Below, piece by piece: positions 51,531 through 57,964 of a DNA stretch of 57,964 nt. The translations under genes and the position numbers were made by a program. The stretch's first letter is position 1. Each line of letters starts with the position of its first letter. The notes under the pieces were generated by a model. The model was given only the letters and a program-made list of their open reading frames with translations, had not been told where the DNA came from and did no database searches. The DNA comes from Cephaloticoccus capnophilus (GTDB taxonomy: Bacteria > Verrucomicrobiota > Verrucomicrobiia > Opitutales > Opitutaceae): the NCBI RefSeq assembly GCF_001580045.1, contig NZ_LSZP01000056.1:1-57964 (forward strand). The letters are read 5' to 3'.

Positions 51531-52591
51531 TGCGCTCCTCTGACGCTAATCACAGCCAAGCTCTGATCGAGCAGGTCAAGCAAGCACTGGCCAACCGCAC
51601 ACCAGTCAGGATTCGCGGCGGCAACAGCAAAGCGTTTCTGGGCCGTGCTGTTGATGGTCTTGAAATCGATACCCGCCCCCATCGCGGCATTGTCAATTAC
51701 GACCCGACTGAACTGCTCATTACCGCGCGAGCTGGAACTCCGTTGTCCGAACTCGAAGCCGCGCTTGATGCCGCCGGGCAGATGCTGCCGTTTGAGCCGC
51801 CCCTGGCTGATCAAGGCGCCACTGTTGGCGGTATGATTGCCACAGGGCTATCTGGCCCGCGCCGCCCGTGGGTGGGGGCAGTGCGCGATTTTGTGCTGGG
51901 AACCCGAGTCATTAACGGGGATGGGCATCATTTGCGCTTTGGCGGTGAAGTGATGAAAAACGTCGCCGGATATGACTTGTCGCGCCTGTTTACGGCGAGC
52001 TTCGGCTGTTTGGGCTTATTGACTGAAGTGTCGATCAAGGTCCTGCCCAAACCCCGCCACACCGCCACGCTGGCCTTATCGCTGACACCGGAAGCCGCGC
52101 TGACTCAGCTGGCCGAGTGGGGGCAGCGGGCACTGCCGATCAGCGCAGCCGCGCATGATGGCAATACCTTGTATTTGCGCTTAGAAGGCGGCGAGGGTTC
52201 TCTCAAAGACGCGCGCAATCGCTTGGGCGGAGACGGAGTTGATTCCGATTACTGGTCGCAGCTCAATGCCCGCACCCTGCCGTTTTTCACCGACCCCTTG
52301 CCCCTGTGGAGGATTTCACTTCCTCATAACACGCCGTTGTTTGCACTTCCAGGCGCACAGTTTCTTGATTGGGGCGGCGCACAGCGCTGGCTGAAAAGTG
52401 ATGCTCCAGCGGACGCCATCCGCGCGATTGTTCGCACATACGACGGCAGCGCGACCTGTTACACCCAGGGCATCACCGATAGCCCTTTCGCGCCATTATC
52501 CGCCATCCTGATGCGCTATCACTGCCAACTTAAGGCGAAGCTAGACCCGCTCGGGATTTTCAACCCAGGTCGCATGTATTCAGAGCTGTAA
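51530..52591 (+). CDS. glcE: Glycolate oxidase FAD-binding subunit GlcE
   Basis: A 353-residue second FAD-binding subunit: RIRGGNSKAFLGRAVDGLEI, LITARAGTPLSELEAALDAA, PFEPPLADQGATVGGMIATG, LSGPRRPWVGAVRDFVLG and GGEVMKNVAGYDLSRLFTAS are GlcE signatures. It ends with LKAKLDPLGIFNPGRM. Start ATG 51530 overlaps the glcD stop (TGATG), and glcF follows after 2 nt, so the three subunits are coupled. Codon use leans to CTG for Leu, unlike the core genes of the window. Confidence 0.9.
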   Translation: MRSSDANHSQALIEQVKQALANRTPVRIRGGNSKAFLGRAVDGLEIDTRPHRGIVNYDPTELLITARAGTPLSELEAALDAAGQMLPFEPPLADQGATVGGMIATGLSGPRRPWVGAVRDFVLGTRVINGDGHHLRFGGEVMKNVAGYDLSRLFTASFGCLGLLTEVSIKVLPKPRHTATLALSLTPEAALTQLAEWGQRALPISAAAHDGNTLYLRLEGGEGSLKDARNRLGGDGVDSDYWSQLNARTLPFFTDPLPLWRISLPHNTPLFALPGAQFLDWGGAQRWLKSDAPADAIRAIVRTYDGSATCYTQGITDSPFAPLSAILMRYHCQLKAKLDPLGIFNPGRMYSEL

Positions 52592-52593
52592 CC

Positions 52594-53832
52594 ATGCAAA
52601 CTACGTTAAGCCAAAGAGCCAAAGGCCTGACCCGAGCCGATGATGCCGAACGCATCCTGCGCAGTTGCGTCCACTGCGGCTTCTGCAACGCGACCTGCCC
52701 GACCTACCAACTGCTTGGCGACGAACTCGATGGACCACGTGGGCGCATCTACCAGATCAAAGAGGTGCTGGAGGGTAAACCGGCGAGCCCGCTCACGCAG
52801 CTTCACCTCGATCGCTGCCTGGCCTGCAGCAGCTGCGAAACCACCTGTCCTTCCGGGGTCGAGTACCACACCCTGCTGGATATTGGCCGTGCGGTGGTGG
52901 ATGAACAGGTCACGCGTCCAATCGGCCAACGTCTCCTCCGCACGAGCTTGCGCCACGTAGTAACAAAGCCGCGTCTGTTTAAGGTTTTGGTAAAGATCGG
53001 CAGCACCTTGCAACCCATCCTGCCAGCGGTACTGCAACGCAAACTTCCGCGCAGCATCCCCCGCGCGGCGAAACTGCCCACCACCCATCACCCCCGGCAG
53101 ATGCTGATGCTGGATGGCTGCGTGCAACCTGCATTTTCACCCAATACCAACGCTGCCGCCGCGCGGGTGCTGGATCGCTTCGGTATCAGTATCATTCCTG
53201 TGCGCGAAGCAGTTTGCTGTGGCGCGGTGGATTACCACCTTGACGCCCAAGCCGCCGGGCTGAACCGCGCCCGGCGCAATATCGACGCTTGGTGGCCTGC
53301 CATCGAACGCGGCGCGGAAGCCATCGTCCAGACTGCCAGTGGCTGCGGCGCATTCATCAAGGACTATGCCGCTTTGCTCAAACACGACCCCGCCTACGCC
53401 GCCAAAGCCGAGCGCGTCAGCGCGCTCTCGCGCGATCTGGTCGAAATCCTGCGCGATGAGCCTCTGGACACACTGGCACTCGACACGCGCCATCAACGCT
53501 TGGCCGTGCATTGCCCCTGCACTCTGCAACACTCACAGCCACTCGGTGGCGTGGTGGAGACTGTGCTCACTCGCCTAGGCTTTGATTTGACGCCGGTCGC
53601 CGATGCCCACCTGTGCTGCGGCTCCGCTGGGGCGTATTCCATTGTCCAGCCCGAATTAGCCCAGCAATTCCGCGACGACAAGATCGCCGCACTGGAGCAA
53701 GGTAAGCCGGATGTTATCGTCACCGCCAATGTGGGTTGCCAGACCCACCTTGACAGCGCGCGCCGCACTCCGGTCCGCCACTGGATTGAGCTTGTAGATG
53801 AAGCACTGCTTCCGACGCCCTCGGCCGCCTGA
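52594..53832 (+). CDS. glcF: Glycolate oxidase iron-sulfur subunit GlcF
   Basis: A 412-residue subunit with two [4Fe-4S] sites, CVHCGFCNATCPTYQLLGDE and CLACSSCETTCPSGVEY, and two CCG domains for electron transfer to quinone (EAVCCGAVDYHLD; AHLCCGSAGAYSIVQP). It has the usual DGPRGRIYQIKEVL segment between the clusters. It completes a full glcDEF set and ends the plus-strand half of the cluster; 141 nt separate it from leuB, which is convergent. Confidence 0.92.
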   Translation: MQTTLSQRAKGLTRADDAERILRSCVHCGFCNATCPTYQLLGDELDGPRGRIYQIKEVLEGKPASPLTQLHLDRCLACSSCETTCPSGVEYHTLLDIGRAVVDEQVTRPIGQRLLRTSLRHVVTKPRLFKVLVKIGSTLQPILPAVLQRKLPRSIPRAAKLPTTHHPRQMLMLDGCVQPAFSPNTNAAAARVLDRFGISIIPVREAVCCGAVDYHLDAQAAGLNRARRNIDAWWPAIERGAEAIVQTASGCGAFIKDYAALLKHDPAYAAKAERVSALSRDLVEILRDEPLDTLALDTRHQRLAVHCPCTLQHSQPLGGVVETVLTRLGFDLTPVADAHLCCGSAGAYSIVQPELAQQFRDDKIAALEQGKPDVIVTANVGCQTHLDSARRTPVRHWIELVDEALLPTPSAA

Positions 53833-53973
53833 GTGTTCACCGTTTAGATCTGAGTAGAAACGGCTAGGTTTACTCTGATCGGCGTGGGGCTTGGGGCGCC
53901 GGCCAAGCAATCGAGAGGGTGAGTCGGGAGACGCTGTTCACGTGCTGACAGATTTTCCGCGCCTCACAGCGCC

Positions 53974-55089
53974 TCACAAGGCACCGAGGATCTTCTCGGT
54001 CATCTGTTCGGTGCCTACAGCAGTGCGACCGAAGGCGATGTCCCCGGTTCGCGTGCCGCTTGCCACGACTTCGCGGACGGCGCGCTCGATGCGTGTTGCT
54101 GCGTCTTCCAAACCAAAGCTGTAGCGGAGCATCAATGCGCCCGAGAGGATTTGCGCGCACGGGTTGGCGATGCCTTTGCCTGCGATGTCGGGGGCGGTGC
54201 CGCCTGCGGGTTCGTAGAGCCCATAGGGGAGGCCGAGCGTGTTTTTGCGTGCGCCTAGCGAGGCGCTCGATAGCATCCCGAGCGAGCCGCAGATGACGGC
54301 CATCTCGTCAGAGAGGATGTCGCCAAACATGTTTTCGGTCACGAATACGTCGAACTGCCCGGGATCGCGCACAAGCTGCATCGCGGCGTTGTCCACTAAC
54401 ATGTGCGAGAGTTCGATATCTGGCGCGTTCGCGGCGACGTAGTCGCTGACGGTCTTTCGCCACAAGACGGAGGTTTCGAGGACGTTGGCCTTATCGACCG
54501 AGCAGAGCCGCCGCTTGCGACTGCGTGCCGCCGTAATCGCGACCTCAGTAATCCGCTCAATCTCGCTCTTTCGGTAAATCATCGTGTCAACCGATTCGAC
54601 GTCCGTACCGCCGTTGAGGAGGGTCGTGCGTTTCGGTTGGCCAAAGTAAATCCCGCCCGTCAGCTCACGAATGCACACGATGTCGATACCTTCGGGGATG
54701 CGCTCGTTTTTGAGCGGTGAGGCCTCGCGCAGTTCGGGGTAGAGGAGACCTGGGCGGATATTGGCAAAGAGGGTGAAGTGCTTGCGTAGCGGGAGCAGTG
54801 CGGCGCGCTCCGGCTGTTCCTTAGGCGGTAGCGACTCCCATTTGGGACCGCCGACGGAGCCGAAGAGGATCGCATCGGCCGCTTCGCATGCGGTGAGTGT
54901 CGCTTCGGGGAGAGCAGTGCCATGCGCATCGATCGCGCAGCCCCCGACGGCGTGTTCGCTGTAGTCGAGTTTGAGCCCTTCTTGGGCGGCCACTTTCTCT
55001 AGCACACGGAGGGCGGAGCGCATGACCTCCGGTCCGATGTAGTCCCCTGCCAATACGGAAAATTTCAGTGTCGTTTCGTTCTTCGGCAT
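53974..55089 (-). CDS. leuB: 3-isopropylmalate dehydrogenase
   Basis: A 371-residue beta-decarboxylating dehydrogenase of leucine biosynthesis. FSVLAGDYIGPEVMRSALRV is the family N-terminus with Tyr in place of the common Gly (GDGIGPEV). Also present: AILFGSVGGPKWESLPPKEQ, LRKHFTLFANIRP, IVCIRELTGGIYFGQPK, SVDKANVLETSVLWRKTV, FVTENMFGDILSDE and LYEPAGGTAPDIAGKGIANP. The frame is open about 340 nt upstream but that lead is Pro/Arg-rich; ATG 55089 is the family start. The substrate-recognition loop (ERAALLPLRKHF) fits isopropylmalate rather than tartrate or isocitrate. Confidence 0.92.
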   Translation of the reverse strand: MPKNETTLKFSVLAGDYIGPEVMRSALRVLEKVAAQEGLKLDYSEHAVGGCAIDAHGTALPEATLTACEAADAILFGSVGGPKWESLPPKEQPERAALLPLRKHFTLFANIRPGLLYPELREASPLKNERIPEGIDIVCIRELTGGIYFGQPKRTTLLNGGTDVESVDTMIYRKSEIERITEVAITAARSRKRRLCSVDKANVLETSVLWRKTVSDYVAANAPDIELSHMLVDNAAMQLVRDPGQFDVFVTENMFGDILSDEMAVICGSLGMLSSASLGARKNTLGLPYGLYEPAGGTAPDIAGKGIANPCAQILSGALMLRYSFGLEDAATRIERAVREVVASGTRTGDIAFGRTAVGTEQMTEKILGAL

Positions 55090-55199
55090 AATTTGCGAGC
55101 GGAAGTAGCCAGGCCAGAGGTAAAAGGAAAAGCTATTTGCTGCGTGGCACGGACTTTCGCGATTGCGCGGGACTGGGGGCCTACGCTGCATCTGTGTAC

Positions 55200-55835
55200 A
55201 TGAATTTTTATGTGCGCGCGCTTGGGCCTGTTCAGACGAACGCTTACCTGTTGACCGAGCCGGAGCGCGGTGAGGCCGTCCTGATTGATGCGCCGGAGGC
55301 GGTTTGGGCGGAGGTCGCCCCGCTGCTCGCTCACGATAAGTGCCGCCTGAGTGAGCTTTGGCTGACGCATGGGCACTGGGATCATATGCAGGGCGCGGCC
55401 GAGGTGGTTCGCGAGTCGGGCGCACAGGTCCTCGCTCACTCTGCCGATCAGCCGCTCTATGAGGAGCCGGAGCGAATGCGCAGTTTCATGTTCGAGTCCT
55501 CCAAGTTGGAGCCGGTGGGGGTTGACCGCTGGGTCGGGCAGGGCGAGGCGCATGAGGCACTCGGGCTGCGCTTTGAGGTGCGGCATGTGCCGGGGCATTG
55601 TCCGGGGAACATTCTTTTTTATGCAAAAGCGCTTCGGGCAGCCTTTGTCGGTGACGCCCTTTTTCGTGGTTCGGTTGGGCGCACGGATTTGCCGGGCGGC
55701 GATTTTGAAGCGCTCGCTCAATCGATTCGGCAGCAGATTTATACACTGCCTGCCGAGACGCGGATTTACTCGGGCCACGGACCGGAAACGAATGTCGCCG
55801 CTGAACGCGCGACGAATCCCTACGTCCACGACTAA
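55200..55835 (+). CDS. MBL-fold metallo-hydrolase (glyoxalase II-like)
   Basis: A 211-residue metallo-beta-lactamase-fold hydrolase. LTHGHWDHMQGAAEV is the HxHxDH metal motif; further ligands are His in VRHVPGHCPGNILFY, Asp in FVGDALFRGSVGRTDLPGG and the terminal His in IYSGHGPETNVAAERATNPY. This is the YcbL/glyoxalase II-like group acting on thioesters; the C-terminal substrate-binding domain of true GloB is missing. Start ATG 55200 gives the normal FYVRALGPVQTNAYLL lead. It is divergent from leuB. Confidence 0.83.
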   Translation: MNFYVRALGPVQTNAYLLTEPERGEAVLIDAPEAVWAEVAPLLAHDKCRLSELWLTHGHWDHMQGAAEVVRESGAQVLAHSADQPLYEEPERMRSFMFESSKLEPVGVDRWVGQGEAHEALGLRFEVRHVPGHCPGNILFYAKALRAAFVGDALFRGSVGRTDLPGGDFEALAQSIRQQIYTLPAETRIYSGHGPETNVAAERATNPYVHD

Positions 55836-55903
55836 GCCAGTTTTGCGTCGCCGCTCCCCCTAATTTCCTCCCCAAACAGTCTGTACTCTGAATTGTTCCT
55901 GCC

Positions 55904-57214
55904 ATGGATGCCGCTGAAGATCTCCTTAAGCCGTTTCCCGATGCTGGAGCAGTTCCCGTAACGGCGGCGGCGGAAAAAGACGACTGCCGTCCGCGTCTCG
56001 CCGATACGCCGATGGCGGAGCACGAACAATTCATGCGCCGGGCAGTTGAGCTTGCTCGTAGTGTCTGGGGCACGACACATCCGAACCCGATGGTCGGCGC
56101 AGTGATTGTCGAAAGTTCGGCAACCGATTCAGAGGCCCCGGGCACAATCCTTGCTGAAGGCGCAACTTCGCCCGATGGTGGCCCGCATGCCGAGCGGGTA
56201 GCGCTCAATGCTTGGCGCGAGGACGAGCCGCACTATGGGGCGACTCCCCACACGACACTCTACGTGACGATGGAGCCGTGCTCGACCGAGGGCCGCACAG
56301 GTGCATGCACGGATGCGATTATTGCGAGCGGCATCCGGCGCGTAGTCGTCGGCACACTCGACCCGAATCCGGCGCATGCGGGGCGCGGGATCGATATTCT
56401 GCGCGAAGCGGGGATCGAGGTGATGACGGGCATCCTCGAAGCGGAGTGCCGGGGCCTAAATATCATTTTTAACCATTGGATTACGACCCACACGCCGCTC
56501 TTTGCGGCAAAGACGGCGACGACGCTCGACGGGCGGATTGCTTGCCGGACGGGCGACTCGCGTTGGATTACGGGCGAAGTGGCGCGGGCAGATGTGATGC
56601 GTTGGCGGCGGCTCTTCCCGGCAATCGCCGTGGGCGCGGGCACCGTCATGCAGGACAACCCGCGACTCACCTCACGAATCGAGGGCGAGGAAGAGTGGTG
56701 CCCCATCCGTTTCGTGTTCGATGGGCTACTCTCGACCGCTTCCCGCCTCAGCACTCGCGGGCTCCCTGCGCTCTACACCGACGAGTTTAAACACCGCACG
56801 ATCGTCGTCACTACGCCGCACGGCGGGCTCGGCTACGTGCGCCAACTCCGCGAGCGCGGCGTCCAAGTTTGGGTGCTGCCCTCGCCGACACAGCGGGTGG
56901 GCTGGGCCGAGTTTCGCCAAAAATGCGCAGGAGAGCAGATCTTTGGCGTGTATATCGAGGGCGGCGCACAAATCCTCAGCCAGCTCCTGCGCGAGGCGCA
57001 GATTGATTACCTGTTTTCCTACCAAGCCCCGATGCTGTTCGGTGACGACCGCGCGAAGCCGATGATGCGCGGGCTGCGCACGGAGCGACTGGGCCAAGCC
57101 GTGCGCTTGGCCGAGCCGCTGCACACGATTTTGGGAGACGACGTGCTGACGCGCGGACGCGTTGTTTATCCCAACGACCTTTCTCTCGATGAAACTGTTT
57201 TTAGCCACGGGTAA
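55904..57214 (+). CDS. ribD: Bifunctional riboflavin enzyme RibD (deaminase/reductase)
   Basis: A 436-residue fusion for two steps of riboflavin synthesis. The deaminase domain (about 37-185) has the Zn motif GGPHAERVALNAW and TMEPCSTEGRTGACTDAI. The reductase domain (about 190-430) has FAAKTATTLDGRIACRTGDS, SRWITGEVARADVMRWRRLF, AGTVMQDNPRLTSR and the IEGGAQILSQLL NADPH region. The first 36 residues are not conserved and the true start may be ATG 56012 (MAEHEQFMRRAVELAR), which has the usual RibD N-terminus. It overlaps the next gene by 26 nt. Confidence 0.92.
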   Translation: MDAAEDLLKPFPDAGAVPVTAAAEKDDCRPRLADTPMAEHEQFMRRAVELARSVWGTTHPNPMVGAVIVESSATDSEAPGTILAEGATSPDGGPHAERVALNAWREDEPHYGATPHTTLYVTMEPCSTEGRTGACTDAIIASGIRRVVVGTLDPNPAHAGRGIDILREAGIEVMTGILEAECRGLNIIFNHWITTHTPLFAAKTATTLDGRIACRTGDSRWITGEVARADVMRWRRLFPAIAVGAGTVMQDNPRLTSRIEGEEEWCPIRFVFDGLLSTASRLSTRGLPALYTDEFKHRTIVVTTPHGGLGYVRQLRERGVQVWVLPSPTQRVGWAEFRQKCAGEQIFGVYIEGGAQILSQLLREAQIDYLFSYQAPMLFGDDRAKPMMRGLRTERLGQAVRLAEPLHTILGDDVLTRGRVVYPNDLSLDETVFSHG

Positions 57215-57854
57215 CGCTCACAAGGTCCGCGAGCTGGGCGAACTCATCGCCGAGCTTGATCTGACACAGCAGCCCGGCCTGCGACCGCGAGACTGCGCAG
57301 AAATAAGGCGGGCCTTGACGCTTGAGTCTGCCGCCTCGCTCGGCGGGATGCCTCCCGTAGCCGAAGACACGGGGACTTTCGTGGGTAATGCGCGCAAAAA
57401 AGCACATGCGCTCGCCGCACTGCTGCCCACCGACGAGCCCGATGTGTGGGCATTGGCCGACGATAGCGGGCTCTGCGTCGATGCGCTGGGCGGCGCCCCC
57501 GGCGTCGAGTCGGCGTATTACGCGGGCCCACAAGCAGACTCCGCCGCAAACCTCGCCAAGCTCGTTGCCGAAATGCGCGACGTGCCGCCCGGTCAACGCG
57601 GTGCGCACTACGTCTGCGTGCTCGTCTTGTGCGCTGCCGATGGGCGTGAACAGGTGTTTCGTGGTGAGTGTCATGGCTCGCTCGCACTAAGCCCGCGCGG
57701 GCAGGGCGGCTTCGGCTACGACCCGCTCTTCATCCCACACGGTTTTGACAAGACCTTTGGCGAACTCCCCGCTTCCGTAAAACACACCCACAGCCACCGC
57801 AGGCAACCCGTGGCCGCTGCCATTCACGCCCTCGCCACCCGTGCGTGCTGCTAA
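57189..57854 (+). CDS. rdgB: Non-canonical purine NTP pyrophosphatase (RdgB/HAM1)
   Basis: A 221-residue ITPase-fold enzyme that removes dITP, ITP and XTP from the nucleotide pool. KLFLATGNAHKVRELGELIA is the N-terminal substrate motif (T-x-N-x-x-K), then EDTGTFVGNARKKAHALAAL, ALADDSGLCVDALGGAPGVE with the catalytic Asp, and GQGGFGYDPLFIPHGFDKTF. The usual ISHR near the C-terminus is present as HSHRRQP. ATG 57189 starts inside ribD (26-nt overlap in another frame), a strong sign of coupling. Confidence 0.9.
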   Translation: MKLFLATGNAHKVRELGELIAELDLTQQPGLRPRDCAEIRRALTLESAASLGGMPPVAEDTGTFVGNARKKAHALAALLPTDEPDVWALADDSGLCVDALGGAPGVESAYYAGPQADSAANLAKLVAEMRDVPPGQRGAHYVCVLVLCAADGREQVFRGECHGSLALSPRGQGGFGYDPLFIPHGFDKTFGELPASVKHTHSHRRQPVAAAIHALATRACC

Positions 57855-57913
57855 GTGTCCGTGAACACAGAGTACCACTGCGCGTGGGGCGGCAGCGTGT
57901 CGCTGCACCCATT

Positions 57914-57964
57914 TAGATTTTGGTTTCGCCTCTGCGCGACGCGCAGAAACGAAACCAAAATCTG
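57914..57964. repeat. Near-perfect 51-bp palindrome at the window edge
   Basis: AGATTTTGGTTTCG (57915-57928) is an exact inverted copy of CGAAACCAAAATCT (57950-57963). Inside it TCTGCGCG (57931-57938) is an exact inverted copy of CGCGCAGA (57940-57947) around a single A. Only two positions on each side (CC against AA) do not pair. The palindrome may continue beyond the window, since the next outer bases (T and G) can still wobble-pair. It lies 60 nt after the rdgB stop and could be a terminator with A- and T-tracts within the stem, a REP-like element or a protein-binding site. Confidence 0.9.

Noticed and set aside
45008-53832. A sulfoquinovose (sulfo-transketolase) pathway
   Set aside because: The split transketolase recalled SqwGH, but no SQ glucosidase (YihQ-like), isomerase, sulfolactaldehyde dehydrogenase or sulfonate exporter is present.
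55090-55425. N-terminal extension of leuB in frame
   Set aside because: Pro/Arg-rich, overlaps the divergent MBL gene and is absent from the family; ATG 55089 is the normal start.

Overview
The window looks like a chromosomal segment of a Gram-negative, aerobic bacterium, most likely an Opitutae-type Verrucomicrobiota. This is an inference from protein content: an OleA/OleB head-to-head hydrocarbon pair, a type-B succinate dehydrogenase (sdhCAB), several iron-type TonB-dependent receptors, and a small integrase-arm-like orphan protein. I could run no database search, so family names rest on motifs read by eye.

Layout. Positions 1-4.04 kb hold the end of an FAD oxidoreductase, then a tightly overlapping fabZ-fabI-oleA run followed by oleB. 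Positions 4.05-5.8 kb are a decayed accessory island: transposon-end-like hairpins, a mini HTH gene with its own palindromic operator, a YhcG-type nuclease, and stumps of a type III restriction gene and of thiG. Positions 5.9-8.0 kb hold a membrane TPR protein, a toxin-antitoxin pair whose toxin is cut short by one type I-C-like CRISPR repeat, and tRNA-Pro. Positions 8.1-16.5 kb hold a LysM protein, a PaaK-like ligase, sdhCAB, a LEA-type lipoprotein, a small membrane protein and gpsA. Positions 16.5-20.8 kb hold an orphan integrase-arm-like ORF, a solute-binding protein/TPR operon and a DUF3108 protein. Positions 20.8-28.5 kb are housekeeping: AI-2E-type permease, uvrA, dinB, tRNA-Arg, dusB and a secreted unknown.

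Positions 28.6-43.1 kb are an iron-uptake region. A DUF4198 protein and four TonB-dependent receptors are interspersed with a GT-C-like membrane protein and a second solute-binding protein. Two receptor genes carry the same GAGAN-N3-TTCTN palindrome exactly 13 nt upstream of their GTG starts, which I read as a Fur-type operator. The receptor at 34503 has a leader containing hairpins, nine copies of an 8-bp tandem repeat and an intrinsic terminator 48 nt before its start codon.

Positions 43.2-44.5 kb hold a PatB-type C-S lyase. Positions 44.7-53.8 kb are a compact catabolic block that looks acquired. It encodes a sugar-acid dehydratase of the enolase superfamily (with the wreck of a second copy beside it), a split transketolase, an SDR, an FAH-family hydrolase and glycolate oxidase GlcDEF. 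Together these fit a non-phosphorylative pathway: aldonate to 2-keto-3-deoxyaldonate, to the 2,4-diketo acid, to pyruvate plus a 2-hydroxy acid that GlcDEF then oxidises. The transketolase is the unexplained part. Positions 54-57.9 kb return to housekeeping (leuB, an MBL hydrolase, ribD, rdgB) and end in a 51-bp near-perfect palindrome at the window edge.
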